This document shows positions 8,430 to 17,431 of a DNA stretch of 64,000 bases, one piece after another (the first letter of the stretch is position 1; each line of letters opens with the position of its first letter). The notes below the pieces were generated by a model that was not told the origin of the DNA, did not search any database, and saw only the letters and a list, made by a program, of their open reading frames with translations. The position numbers and the translations under genes are program-made. Source of the DNA: Kiritimatiellaceae bacterium (GTDB lineage: Bacteria; Verrucomicrobiota; Kiritimatiellia; Kiritimatiellales; Tichowtungiaceae); contig JABFQY010000001.1 in assembly GCA_013141415.1 (NCBI GenBank), forward strand, positions 124,001-188,000, given 5' to 3'.

Positions 8430-9278
8430 ATGGTTCGCAAAGAAACTCACACAATCAAACACTTGATCCAGTTACAGGATCTCATCGTCGCCCGCGCCCA
8501 GCAGCAGGCGTCCATGCCGTCAGCCCGTCTTCAACAGCTCGACAAGAACGTGGCCACACTGGCCGGTGAACTGCCGGTTGATCTCAAGACGCACTTCAAC
8601 CGCCTGTTGCAGAAGAACATTGAGGCAATCGTTCCGATCACCGGAGAAAACTGTTCCGGCTGCGGTTATGCCCTGACTAAAACGATGGTTAACAGTATTC
8701 ACAGCGGCAACGAGCTCAACCGTTGCCCCAACTGCACCCGCATTCTTTATGCGCCCGATGTGCCGCTGACCCGCAACTCTCCGCGCCGCCGCTGGGGCGA
8801 TCCCGTCAAGCGCGGCATTGAGCGCTTTTCTTCGCCTGAGCTGATGATTCCGTCGCTCAAGGGAACAACCAAAGAAGAAATTCTCCTCGAGATGTGTTCC
8901 AATTTGCGCGAGCAGGGCTATGTCGAAAGCTGCGACGATCTGCATGATGCGGCGCTCCGCCGCGAAGCCATCGTCTCGACGGCGGTCGAACATGGCATTG
9001 CCTTTCCGCACGTTCGCGGAGTCGAGGGCGGCGGACTGACATTGACGCTCGGCATCAGTAAAAAGGGCGTCAAATTCGGCGCGGCGGGTGACAAACTTTC
9101 CAAAATTTTCTTCTACATGGTCATTCCGACTGCCGCCAGCGCGTTCTATCTGAAGCTGCTTTCCGGCCTGACGCAGAGCTTTTCAACCAAAGAAGCGCGC
9201 GACACTCTGCTGACAGCCAAAACACAGGAAGAACTCTGGAAGGTGCTGGTTAAGGCCACCAAGAAAACCATTCAGTAG
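8430..9278 (+). CDS. C4 zinc-ribbon protein fused to a PTS EIIA (PtsN-like) domain
   Basis: 282 residues. A helical N-terminus (1-65) leads to a zinc ribbon with C75-x2-C78 and C99-x2-C102, then an EIIA type-2 domain from about 138, with the phospho-accepting His in HGIAFPHVRG at 194. EIIA domains of the PtsN family relay phosphate in regulation rather than sugar uptake; the N-terminal part resembles the helical hairpin plus zinc ribbon of CdsZ-like proteins. A strong AAAGGAG precedes the ATG. No PTS HPr or EI gene lies in the window. It follows thrH closely, suggesting a two-gene unit. Role unknown; likely a regulatory phosphoprotein. Confidence 0.85.
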   Translation: MVRKETHTIKHLIQLQDLIVARAQQQASMPSARLQQLDKNVATLAGELPVDLKTHFNRLLQKNIEAIVPITGENCSGCGYALTKTMVNSIHSGNELNRCPNCTRILYAPDVPLTRNSPRRRWGDPVKRGIERFSSPELMIPSLKGTTKEEILLEMCSNLREQGYVESCDDLHDAALRREAIVSTAVEHGIAFPHVRGVEGGGLTLTLGISKKGVKFGAAGDKLSKIFFYMVIPTAASAFYLKLLSGLTQSFSTKEARDTLLTAKTQEELWKVLVKATKKTIQ

Positions 9279-10124
9279 TTATGCCGCGCCTGCGGCGGCG
9301 CGGTTTGTTACCCGATAGCGTCTCGGAGGCTGGCCGTACTTCTGTTTGAACAACCGGTAAAAGTAGGCGGGGTTGTCGAATCCGCAGACCGCTGCAATTT
9401 CGAGTATTCCATCTGAGGTCATACAAAGACGCCGCGCCGACTCTGTGAGGCGCGCTTCATTGATCAATTGTGTCGGTGTTTTTCCAGTGCATTTTTTCAG
9501 GACGCGCGAAACGTGTTCCGGCGACCGGCCGGCCAGTTTAACAAACGCCGGAAGTCCCTCTCTGCAAAGGTCGGCGTTTTGGATTTCCCGGCAGGCACTT
9601 GCCAGCCAGTTCGGCATTTCACCGGATTTGTTTTCAATCGAAGGAACCCGTAATTCGCGGAGCAGGTTCATCAGGAAGCAGTCGATCTCAAAACGGGTGC
9701 GCGGTGCGCGGGCCAGCAGGTCAATTCTTCCGGTCAGCCGGATTTGCACAGCCTGATCAAGTGTGAATAGAGGCGGGTTTTCTGACTGTAGATTCCACGG
9801 GGCGGATGCGGGCGGAAAATAACGCTGTTGCAGGTCGTCCACGAGGCCGATCGGGATGGCGATGTTTACAAAGACAGCGCCTTTTCCGACAGGCCGCAGT
9901 CCGTGGGTGTCCTGAGGGCGGATCAAAAGTAACGCGCCTTTTTCAAGTACGGTTTGTCTGCCATTAATGGTTTGGAGAAGACTCCCGGATTCCACGAGCA
10001 GTAATTCCATATAGTCCGCATGACCGTGTGCCACTACGCGGGAGGCCTTTTTAAGTTCAATCCGCGCAACGTGAAAAGCCTCTCCAGATTCAGCGAAATC
10101 GCGCCACTTCAGCATTTTCATCAT
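9279..10124 (-). CDS. AraC-family transcriptional regulator (divergent from glycyl radical gene)
   Basis: 281 residues from the ATG at 10124 (a TTG at 10160 is in frame but weaker). The N-terminal cupin-like sensor domain contains AHGHADYMELLLVESG. The C-terminal double helix-turn-helix ends with ICGF-type AAVCGFDNPAYFYRLFKQKYG, the AraC signature. It is divergent from the glycyl radical enzyme gene with about 70 bases between, so it probably controls that gene and its activase in response to a sugar-like ligand. It is convergent with the zinc-ribbon gene with no gap. Confidence 0.92.
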   Translation of the reverse strand: MMKMLKWRDFAESGEAFHVARIELKKASRVVAHGHADYMELLLVESGSLLQTINGRQTVLEKGALLLIRPQDTHGLRPVGKGAVFVNIAIPIGLVDDLQQRYFPPASAPWNLQSENPPLFTLDQAVQIRLTGRIDLLARAPRTRFEIDCFLMNLLRELRVPSIENKSGEMPNWLASACREIQNADLCREGLPAFVKLAGRSPEHVSRVLKKCTGKTPTQLINEARLTESARRLCMTSDGILEIAAVCGFDNPAYFYRLFKQKYGQPPRRYRVTNRAAAGAA

Positions 10125-10165
10125 ATCAATATAGTGGAATAAAAAGTCATTGGAAGGCAAGACGC

Positions 10166-10182
10166 ATCATAATGAGTATGAT
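10166..10182. promoter_or_regulatory. Inverted repeat and -10-like box between AraC and glycyl radical gene
   Basis: ATCATA-N5-TATGAT, perfect arms; the right arm TATGAT also resembles a -10 box and lies 12 bases before the enzyme's ATG. No good -35 is seen 17 bases upstream, as expected for an activator-dependent promoter. An AraC operator or a very short leader is possible. Confidence 0.45.
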
Positions 10183-10193
10183 TTAATGCATTC

Positions 10194-12503
10194 ATGAAAA
10201 CGGACTCAGAGATGCTTTTTTCGGTGGAAACCGGGTTTACAGAAACGTATCGGAAATATCGGAATGCGCACCCCGCCATTCGCGAGGCGGAATGTCTTGC
10301 GACTATGTTTCCGGCGGCACTTTCGCCGATCGAACCGGGTGACCTGCTGGCTGGCCGGTTCACCTGCGGAACCGGCACGGACAAATTCCGCGGCAACTGG
10401 AATCCTCAAACGGATAATATTCCGGCACTTGGGTTTGCGGGGCTTGTCGGCGGCGGACCAAATGGAGCCGGATATTTTTTCGATCCGGAAGTGATGAAGA
10501 AAAAAATCGACGTGCTTCAGCCTGAACCGGCGTTGCAGGCAAAACTGAGGGAGATCTCCACTTTCTGGGAAACGGAAACCTGTGCGGCCAAAGTGCGCGC
10601 CGCTTATCCGGATCGTATGAAGGCGGCCTTGCCTTACGACGATTGGGTTCACGTTGCCCATCCTGCGCATCCGCTTTACCGGATCGCCGGGCCGCACTTT
10701 GACTTCGATAAACTCGTGCAGCTTGGCATTCCCGGTTTGCGCGCCGAGGCAGCAGAAGGATTGCAGCGCGCCCGCGCCGGACATGGCGAGCCGGAACTGT
10801 TCGAAGGAATGCTTAAAGCTTTGGATGTGCTGTCCGGCGTTTGCCGGTTTTATGCCGATCAGGCGGCCGCTTTGCGGAACAAGGCGACTTCCGATGCGCG
10901 CGGTCAGGAACTGCGTGATCTGGAAAATGTTTTGCGTGCTCTGCCCGATCAGGCGCCGCAAACATTTCACGCCGCGATGCAGCTCGCCCTTTTGTATGCC
11001 GTGCTTTCGACCGCCTACTGTTTCGGAAGAATGGATATTTATCTCGGCAGTTTTCTTGTGCGCGATATCGAACACGGATTACTTACCGAAGATCGGGCGC
11101 TTTGTCTGACACAAAGCCTGTGGCGCATTATCAACGACAACGGCGCGCCTTTCGATAACCGCGTCATTATCGGCGGGAAAGGGCGTCCGAACGAGGCTCA
11201 CGCCGACCGCTTCGCACAGATTGCCATTGAGGCGACGCGCACGGTGCTCAAGCCGCTTCCGCAACTGACGCTTCGGTTTTACAAAGGGCAGAACCCTTTG
11301 CTGTACGATCTGGCCATGAAGTCGATCGGCGAAGGACGCACGCATCCGATGTTGTACAACGACGAGGTTAATATTCCTTCGGTGGCGAAAGCCATGAATG
11401 TGCCCGAGGAAGTTGCCGTAGATTATCTTCCCTACGGCTGCGGCGAATATGTTCTCTATAAAAAGAGCATCGCAACACCCAGCAGTGTCATGAATGTTCT
11501 CAAAGTGCTGGAAACCGTTTTGCGCAACGGAAGAGAAGCTGTTAACGGAAATACCGTCGGGGTTCCGATGGGTTTTCTGCGGGACTTCAAAACCTTCGCT
11601 GAGCTGTTTACCGCTTTCAAAACTAATCTGCGCTACTGGATTGAAATTCTGGCGGATCAGGAAAAGCTCGAGTACGACGTTGTCGGACGCGAATGCCGCT
11701 GTCTTTTCTGGAGCATGGTATTCGACGACTGCATGGCGCGCGGCAAGGGCGTGCTGAACGGCGGACTCTACCACCTTAGCGGAACGCTGGAAAGTTACGG
11801 GCAGATCAACGCGGCAGACGCACTGCTGGCCATCAAGCAGCTTGTCTATGACGAGAAAAAAATCGCCCCAGACGCGCTGGTCGCGGCAATGGATGCCGAC
11901 TTCGAGGGCTTTGATGAGATCCGGCAAATGCTTCTCGCTGTTCCGAAATATGGAAATGATGACCCGCAGGCTGATGCCATGGCGCAGGAAGTACACGACT
12001 TCGTCTGCGAAACGACCCGCGATCAGGCCAAACGGGTTGGTTTGGACTCTTATCTGATCGTTGTCATCAACAACTCGGCCAATACGATTCTTGGCCGGCA
12101 GACGCTGGCTTCTGCGGACGGGCGCAAGGCCTTTACATATATGGCCAACGCCAACAACCCGCAGTCCGGCGTGGATCGCAACGGCATTACGGCGTTTCTG
12201 AATTCCATATCCAAACTGCGGACGGATCACCACGCCGGCGCGGTACAGAACATGAAATTCAGTAAAGAATTTTTTACGCCGCGCATGCGTCCGAAACTTG
12301 ATGCGCTACTTAACGCCTACTGGGCGAACGGCGGAGCTCAGGCCATGATCACGGTGGTCAGTCGCGGCGATTTGGAAGCCGCGCTGCGCGAGCCGGAAAA
12401 ATATGCAGGACTCATGGTTCGTGTAGGCGGATGGAGCGCCCGTTTCGTTGAGCTGGAGCCGGATATCCAGCAGGAGCTTCTAAGCCGGACGCTAAACGAA
12501 TGA
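10194..12503 (+). CDS. Glycyl radical enzyme, pyruvate formate-lyase superfamily, function unknown
   Basis: 769 residues, the usual size. The catalytic Cys is C416 in YGCGEY, with Glu at 418 matching the C-x-E base arrangement of dehydratase/lyase members. The glycyl radical loop is RVGGWSARF with the radical expected at G746, 23 residues from the C-terminus. Both motifs differ from those I know: diol dehydratases and choline lyase have GCVEP and RVAGYS or RVSGYS, and pyruvate formate-lyase has two adjacent Cys. It overlaps the activase by ATGA. Next to GH94 and sulfatases and with no microcompartment genes, it probably acts on a sugar-derived polyol or acid under anaerobic conditions; the substrate is not assignable. 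Confidence 0.93.
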   Translation: MKTDSEMLFSVETGFTETYRKYRNAHPAIREAECLATMFPAALSPIEPGDLLAGRFTCGTGTDKFRGNWNPQTDNIPALGFAGLVGGGPNGAGYFFDPEVMKKKIDVLQPEPALQAKLREISTFWETETCAAKVRAAYPDRMKAALPYDDWVHVAHPAHPLYRIAGPHFDFDKLVQLGIPGLRAEAAEGLQRARAGHGEPELFEGMLKALDVLSGVCRFYADQAAALRNKATSDARGQELRDLENVLRALPDQAPQTFHAAMQLALLYAVLSTAYCFGRMDIYLGSFLVRDIEHGLLTEDRALCLTQSLWRIINDNGAPFDNRVIIGGKGRPNEAHADRFAQIAIEATRTVLKPLPQLTLRFYKGQNPLLYDLAMKSIGEGRTHPMLYNDEVNIPSVAKAMNVPEEVAVDYLPYGCGEYVLYKKSIATPSSVMNVLKVLETVLRNGREAVNGNTVGVPMGFLRDFKTFAELFTAFKTNLRYWIEILADQEKLEYDVVGRECRCLFWSMVFDDCMARGKGVLNGGLYHLSGTLESYGQINAADALLAIKQLVYDEKKIAPDALVAAMDADFEGFDEIRQMLLAVPKYGNDDPQADAMAQEVHDFVCETTRDQAKRVGLDSYLIVVINNSANTILGRQTLASADGRKAFTYMANANNPQSGVDRNGITAFLNSISKLRTDHHAGAVQNMKFSKEFFTPRMRPKLDALLNAYWANGGAQAMITVVSRGDLEAALREPEKYAGLMVRVGGWSARFVELEPDIQQELLSRTLNE

Positions 12504-13276
12504 AACCGGTCGGCGGCATCGTATTTGATATTCAGCGCGGCGGCATCCATGACGGGCCCGGCATACGAACCGTTGTGTTCCTGAAAGGCTGTCCGCTCCG
12601 TTGTATGTGGTGCCACAATCCGGAATCCATTTCGCCGGACATCGAGCCGGATTTGAAAACGCCGGGAAAAATGTTCGGATACAGGATGACGGTCGATGAA
12701 GTGATGGCGGTTGTTGAAAAGGATCGCGCCTATTACGAGCCGGACGGCGGAATAACTTTATCCGGCGGCGAGCCGATGTTTCAGTTTGAGTTTACCAAAG
12801 CACTGCTGATGTCAGCCAAGGCTCGCGGAATCCGAACCTGTCTGGATACATCGGGCTTCGCCGCTGCCGGACAGTTCCTTGAAGTTCTGCCGCTCACCGA
12901 TGTTTTCCATTATGATTACAAGGCAACCGATCCGCAGGATCATTTGCTGTGGACCGGTGTTCCGCCGGAGCCGATTCTTTCCAACCTTCGGACGCTCTAT
13001 GGGCGCGGCGCGAAGATTATTTTGCGCTGCCCGCTCGTTCCCGGTGTCAACGACGACGATATCCATCTGCGCGGAATCGCCGCGCTGGCCGCCGAAATGC
13101 CGAAGCTTGAAATAAACATTCTGCCGTATCACAGCATGGCGCGGGACAAATGGGCCCGTTGCGGGCTCGATAATCCGCTGCCGGGTGTGACAGATCCGTC
13201 TGCTGAAATAAAAAACGGCTGGAGAGAAAAACTGATCGCTCTTGGTGTTTCTCCCGGCCGTTTTTCTATTTCATAA
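12500..13276 (+). CDS. Glycyl radical enzyme activating protein, radical SAM
   Basis: Installs the glycyl radical in the preceding enzyme using SAM and a [4Fe-4S] cluster. 258 residues with the cluster motif C31-x3-C35-x2-C38 (GCPLRCMWCHNPE), the SAM-binding SGGEP motif and a C-terminal barrel (ILPYHSMARDKW). It lacks the ferredoxin-like double-cluster insertion found after the CxxxCxxC motif in activases of diol dehydratase and choline lyase; it is short like PflA. ATGA overlap with the enzyme gene implies translational coupling and a dedicated pair. Confidence 0.95.
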   Translation: MKPVGGIVFDIQRGGIHDGPGIRTVVFLKGCPLRCMWCHNPESISPDIEPDLKTPGKMFGYRMTVDEVMAVVEKDRAYYEPDGGITLSGGEPMFQFEFTKALLMSAKARGIRTCLDTSGFAAAGQFLEVLPLTDVFHYDYKATDPQDHLLWTGVPPEPILSNLRTLYGRGAKIILRCPLVPGVNDDDIHLRGIAALAAEMPKLEINILPYHSMARDKWARCGLDNPLPGVTDPSAEIKNGWREKLIALGVSPGRFSIS

Positions 13277-13287
13277 GAGCACGGTCG

Positions 13288-15672
13288 CTATCCGAGCGTA
13301 ACGTGTACGGTAACGGTTGATCCGGCCTTGGCGAGAGGAACCAGATTTCCCTCAACCGCTTTGCCGTCCACCGTCATGTTCTTAACGCCTTTGCAGACGC
13401 CGTTCGGATTTTCGACGGTGATGCGGTATTCCGCGTCGCGGAACTGGCGGGTCGCGCTGAATTTTTTCCAATCCTTTGGAACGCACGGATTGATCCGAAG
13501 CCCTTCGTAGTCCGGCTGAATGCCGAGAATGGCGGTTGTCATCGCGACATAGTTCCAGACGGCGGAGCCGGAAAGCCACGAAACACGGCCCGCGCCGAAA
13601 CGCGGGCTGAAGCGGCTGTGCGTGCTTTGGCAGACGACATACGGTTCTACTTCGCGGACTTCCGCGCGCTCATTGAACGAAGCCGGCATCACGTTACGCA
13701 TATATTCCCAGGCGCGGTCGCCGAGCCCCAGCTCGGCGGCAGCGAGAACAGCCCAGCCTTGCGTGTGGTTGAAGATGCCGCCGTTTTCTTTCATGCCCGG
13801 ATTCATCAGGCGGGCCAGACAGACTTTCGGATCCGTATGAACATACGGAGGCGTGCAGAGCATAATGCCGTGGTCAGTGGACAGGCGACTGTGCATGGAG
13901 TCCATGGCCTGCATCGCTTTTTTGCCGGTGGCGTGGCCGCTGAGTACGGCCCAGACCTGCGGGTTCATAAAAATGGAACCCTCATCATTTTCCTTTGAGC
14001 CGAACTTCATCCCGTCGAAACGGTAAGCGCGCAGATACCATTCGCCGTCCCAGGTATATTTCTCGAGAGCGGCATCCAGAGTTTTCAGCTGCGCCTGTGC
14101 CCACGCCGCTTCGGACGATTCGCCGAGGCGGTTGGCAATGTCAATGTACTCGCGCAATGCATAGCGTAGCTGGAAGGCGACGAAAACCGTTTCGCCTTTT
14201 TCGCCGAGGCGCAGACAGTCGTTCCAGTCGGCGGCCAGACCGCAGGGCAGTCCGTGCGCGCCAGAACGTTCGATATTAAATTCAATGGCGCGGCGCAGGT
14301 GGCCGAATACGGTGGCTTCACCTTGATCGGCAAAGGGCAGCGCCTGCCGGTAAAAACCAAAGTCGCCGGATTCTTTGACGTAGGCCGGAATCGCGTTGAA
14401 GAGCCACATGCAGTCGTCGGACCGGTAGTGTGACGGCAGCTCTTCATGTCCCGGGTTGTGTGCAAACGGTTTGACCACCGGCATGGCGCCGCCGTTGGCA
14501 TACTGTCCGGTTATAAGCAGTTTCAGGCGCTCGCCCGCTTCTTCGAGTACGATCGACGAGGCGCCGACAATATCCTGCACGGCGTCGCGGTAGCCGAGAC
14601 CGTCGCGCTCGCCGGCATAAACCATACTTGCCGTGCGCGCCCAGTAGAAAGTCATCAGGTTGTTGAAGGGCGCCCACATGTTCACCATGGAATTAAAATG
14701 CCCGTCCGGCGTTTCTGTATGCAGGCGGTTCAGGCGCGAATGCCAGTGAGCTTTCACTGCGGCCAGCGCGGCATCCAGTTTGGCTGCGTTGTCGAAGGAT
14801 TGGATAGCCGTTTGCGCTTCGGCTGTTCTGCCGACTCCGAAAACGACGGCGAAGGTGCAGCTTTGGCCCGGCGCCAGTTCAAGGTCGGTTTGCAGCGCGG
14901 CGCAGGGCATATCGCCCGTTGCGGTGGAGTCTGAGCAACCTCCATTTAACAACGCCTGCGGGGCGTCATAGCGTCCGTAGGTGCCGAGAAACTTCTTCAA
15001 GTCGCTGTCGAAGCCGGACGGGGAAGCTCCGGTCAGCGCAAAAAATGTATGCCGCTTCTGGTCTTTGTTTTGGAAGTTATCCGGATCAACCGGCATGTTG
15101 ATATTTGAGCCGAGATCGATGATGCCGTCTTTATATTCGGTGCATGCGATATACTGCGTGTACTGCAGGTTCGTGCTGTCATCAATCGCGTTCCAGTTGC
15201 ACTGCGGCTCAATGAACGGAATCGCCCGGATGGAGCGCGTCGTGCGGCCGCGATTGGTTATAGTTATTTTCCAGACTTCGTGCAGGGCGTCTTTCGGAAC
15301 AAAATATACAGCTTCGCTTTCGATGCCGCTGTAAACCGATTTAATGGCGGTATAGCCGGAGCCGTGGCGGCACTCGACGCTGAACTGATCAAGCGGCTTG
15401 GCGACCGGCATCCACGAGTTCGTCCAGAAATCCCCGCTCTTGCGATCCAGCAGATAAATGAAACGGCCCGGAAGGCCGGACGGGGATTCGTTAAAACGGA
15501 AGCGCGTCAGGCGGCCCTGTGCGGCGGAACGGTAAAACGTGTAGCCCGCCGCGTTGTTGGTGACCAGTCCGCCGAAGCTCGCACTGCCGATATAATTGCT
15601 CCACGGGGTCGGCGTGTCCGGACGCTGAATTACATATTCCCGGTTGGCATCATCAAAAATTCCGTAGCGCAT
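13288..15672 (-). CDS. GH94 family glycoside phosphorylase (chitobiose/cellobiose phosphorylase type)
   Basis: Inverting phosphorylase that splits a disaccharide with phosphate, yielding a sugar-1-phosphate without using ATP. The 794 residues begin MRYGIFDDANREYVI..RPDTPTPW..NYIG, close to N,N'-diacetylchitobiose phosphorylase. The catalytic region is ADWNDCLRLG with Asp at 482 and 485, the latter the likely general acid; the C-terminal half forms the (alpha/alpha)6 barrel. No signal peptide. Start chosen after GGGGAG. Together with the GH20 enzyme this favours GlcNAc-containing disaccharides, but cellobiose-like substrates cannot be excluded. It is convergent with the activase gene. Confidence 0.9.
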   Translation of the reverse strand: MRYGIFDDANREYVIQRPDTPTPWSNYIGSASFGGLVTNNAAGYTFYRSAAQGRLTRFRFNESPSGLPGRFIYLLDRKSGDFWTNSWMPVAKPLDQFSVECRHGSGYTAIKSVYSGIESEAVYFVPKDALHEVWKITITNRGRTTRSIRAIPFIEPQCNWNAIDDSTNLQYTQYIACTEYKDGIIDLGSNINMPVDPDNFQNKDQKRHTFFALTGASPSGFDSDLKKFLGTYGRYDAPQALLNGGCSDSTATGDMPCAALQTDLELAPGQSCTFAVVFGVGRTAEAQTAIQSFDNAAKLDAALAAVKAHWHSRLNRLHTETPDGHFNSMVNMWAPFNNLMTFYWARTASMVYAGERDGLGYRDAVQDIVGASSIVLEEAGERLKLLITGQYANGGAMPVVKPFAHNPGHEELPSHYRSDDCMWLFNAIPAYVKESGDFGFYRQALPFADQGEATVFGHLRRAIEFNIERSGAHGLPCGLAADWNDCLRLGEKGETVFVAFQLRYALREYIDIANRLGESSEAAWAQAQLKTLDAALEKYTWDGEWYLRAYRFDGMKFGSKENDEGSIFMNPQVWAVLSGHATGKKAMQAMDSMHSRLSTDHGIMLCTPPYVHTDPKVCLARLMNPGMKENGGIFNHTQGWAVLAAAELGLGDRAWEYMRNVMPASFNERAEVREVEPYVVCQSTHSRFSPRFGAGRVSWLSGSAVWNYVAMTTAILGIQPDYEGLRINPCVPKDWKKFSATRQFRDAEYRITVENPNGVCKGVKNMTVDGKAVEGNLVPLAKAGSTVTVHVTLG

Positions 15673-15781
15673 AGCGATCTCCCCTTTGTTGAAGCGGTTT
15701 CTTTTGAGTTTTTATGACGAAACAGGCAAGCCAATAGCGAAAAATTTCGGCGCCAATCTGCCGCACAGCTGGCTTGGGCCG

Positions 15782-17296
15782 TTAGGCCCACATCAGACGT
15801 TCTTTGGGTTTATCTTCGAGCATTTCGTCGGCAATCAAACGTTGCATGAGATTGCATTTAACGGACTGATAGTCCGGATGATCCCACAGGTTCTTATACT
15901 GGCAAGGATCGCTTTCCATGTCGTAAAGCTCGCCCCACTCAGTCTTGGTGTAGAGGACGAGTTTGTACTTTGCTTCAACAAACGTTTTTTGCATGAAGGA
16001 GTCTTCAGTCGGGCGAAGCTCAATAATGGCGCCGTCGCGGGCTTTAACCGCCGCATCTTTCCATGTATCACTTTGGTCGAACCCTTGGATGCCGGCGGGT
16101 CTTTCAATCCCTGCAATGGAAAGGAAGCTCGCGCCGAAATCGACCAGACTTTGGATCGCCTCCGAGCGCGCTCCTGGCGTTTTGCAGGCGGGGTCGTACA
16201 CCATGAACGGTACTTTTTGCGCGGCGTCAAAGGCGGGGAGGCCTTTCCACCAGTAGCCGTGTTCGCCCATGTAGTCGCCGTGGTCGGTGGTAAAGACGAT
16301 GATCGTGTTATCCATCAGATCTTTTTCTTCAAGATGCCGGATGATGCGACCGACCTGATCATCCATGAAGCTGACCATGCCGTAGTAAAGTGCGAGCGCC
16401 TTGCGCGTTTTGTCTTCGGGTTCCATGAAAGGAAGACGTGCGGCGGTAATCCAGTTCTTCTTAAACGGCAGGCTGGCTCCGTGGCCGTGCTCCATTGGAT
16501 TTTCGCCGAGCTTGTGATTCAGGGTGTCGTTGTAAAACGCCGGGCGGTTGTCGTGCTCGCCTTCTTTGTATTCGTAGAGCGGCATATCGGCGGGATCGTA
16601 CATGCTGGCCCACGGTTCGGGAACGAAAAGCGGATTATGCGGATCCTGAAAACTGGACCAGAGGAAGAACGGCTTATCGCTGTCGACGCCGCGGTCGATG
16701 GCTTCAATCGTTTCGTTCGCCGTCCAGGTGGAAGGGTGGAGCTTTTCCGGAATATTCCATGTTCCAATGTCTGTGTAGTGGTTGTTTCCGAAATAGTCGG
16801 CCGGATTGACGCCGTTTTCCTCGAGCCAGAGGCCGTAATGCATTTGCGGTACGCGGTCCTCGGTGGTGTGACCGATGACAAGCTTGACGTAGTCGAAGCC
16901 GTGGTAAGGCCCAGTCCAGTTTTTGAAAAAGGCCCGGTTTCCAATGTTGGGCATGTACTCAAAACTTCCCTCAAGGCAGCAGGGGTGAAAGTGCGCTTTA
17001 CCGATCAGGCTGGTGAAATAGCCGTTTTCGCCAAGTTTCTTCGGGATGGTTGGATAGTTATCGGGAAATTCAACGCCGATCGTGTAGGAGCCGTGCCGTG
17101 ATGGGTAGTGCCCCGTGAGGATGGATACGCGTGCCGGCGTACAGACCGGGCTGCAAGTGTAGGATTTTTCAAAGACAATGCCTTTTTTTGCCAGCGCATC
17201 AAGATTCGGTGTTTTAACCTGCGGATTATTAAAGCCGATGGCATCCCAGCGTTGCTGGTCTGTGGTGATCAGAAGAATATTGGGTTTCTTTTTCAT
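15782..17296 (-). CDS. Sulfatase, Cys type (C-T-P-A-R)
   Basis: Hydrolyses sulfate esters after the active-site Cys is converted to formylglycine. 504 residues; the N-terminal metal-binding stretch NILLITTDQQRWD, activation motif SPVCTPAR with C52, and the second metal site TTDHGDYMGEHG are present. There is no signal peptide, so it is cytoplasmic, unlike most secreted glycan sulfatases. GGAG lies before the ATG. No maturase is in the window. Divergent and convergent neighbours (GH94, deoC) place it in the sugar island. A phosphonate monoester hydrolase activity, known in this superfamily, is an alternative. Confidence 0.92.
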   Translation of the reverse strand: MKKKPNILLITTDQQRWDAIGFNNPQVKTPNLDALAKKGIVFEKSYTCSPVCTPARVSILTGHYPSRHGSYTIGVEFPDNYPTIPKKLGENGYFTSLIGKAHFHPCCLEGSFEYMPNIGNRAFFKNWTGPYHGFDYVKLVIGHTTEDRVPQMHYGLWLEENGVNPADYFGNNHYTDIGTWNIPEKLHPSTWTANETIEAIDRGVDSDKPFFLWSSFQDPHNPLFVPEPWASMYDPADMPLYEYKEGEHDNRPAFYNDTLNHKLGENPMEHGHGASLPFKKNWITAARLPFMEPEDKTRKALALYYGMVSFMDDQVGRIIRHLEEKDLMDNTIIVFTTDHGDYMGEHGYWWKGLPAFDAAQKVPFMVYDPACKTPGARSEAIQSLVDFGASFLSIAGIERPAGIQGFDQSDTWKDAAVKARDGAIIELRPTEDSFMQKTFVEAKYKLVLYTKTEWGELYDMESDPCQYKNLWDHPDYQSVKCNLMQRLIADEMLEDKPKERLMWA

Positions 17297-17369
17297 ATGT
17301 CTCCTTAGTTCGCAAATGGCGTCACGTTACGATTCGGCGGTTTTTGTACAAGTTTAAACACAAAGAAAT

Positions 17370-17409
17370 CCCGCTGCAGCGAACAGAGAATGTCTGTCTG
17401 CTGAGCGGG
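17370..17409 (-). terminator. Probable terminator of deoC
   Basis: A long hairpin with outer arms CCCGCT/AGCGGG, continued inward by CAGC/GCTG and ACAGA/TCTGT pairs. On the deoC strand it is followed by the T-rich ATTTCTTTG. A second small palindrome, GCGGACAGTCCGC, lies between it and the deoC stop. Confidence 0.5.
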
Positions 17410-17431
17410 GAATTAGCGGACAGTCCGCCTG

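Noticed and set aside
10194-13276. Pyruvate formate-lyase pair
   Set aside because: Only one active-site Cys (GCGE) is present and the radical loop differs.
13466-13481. TTCCAA and TTGGAA four bases apart in the GH94 gene
   Set aside because: The spacing is four, not three, and the residues (DWKKF) fit the family at this position.
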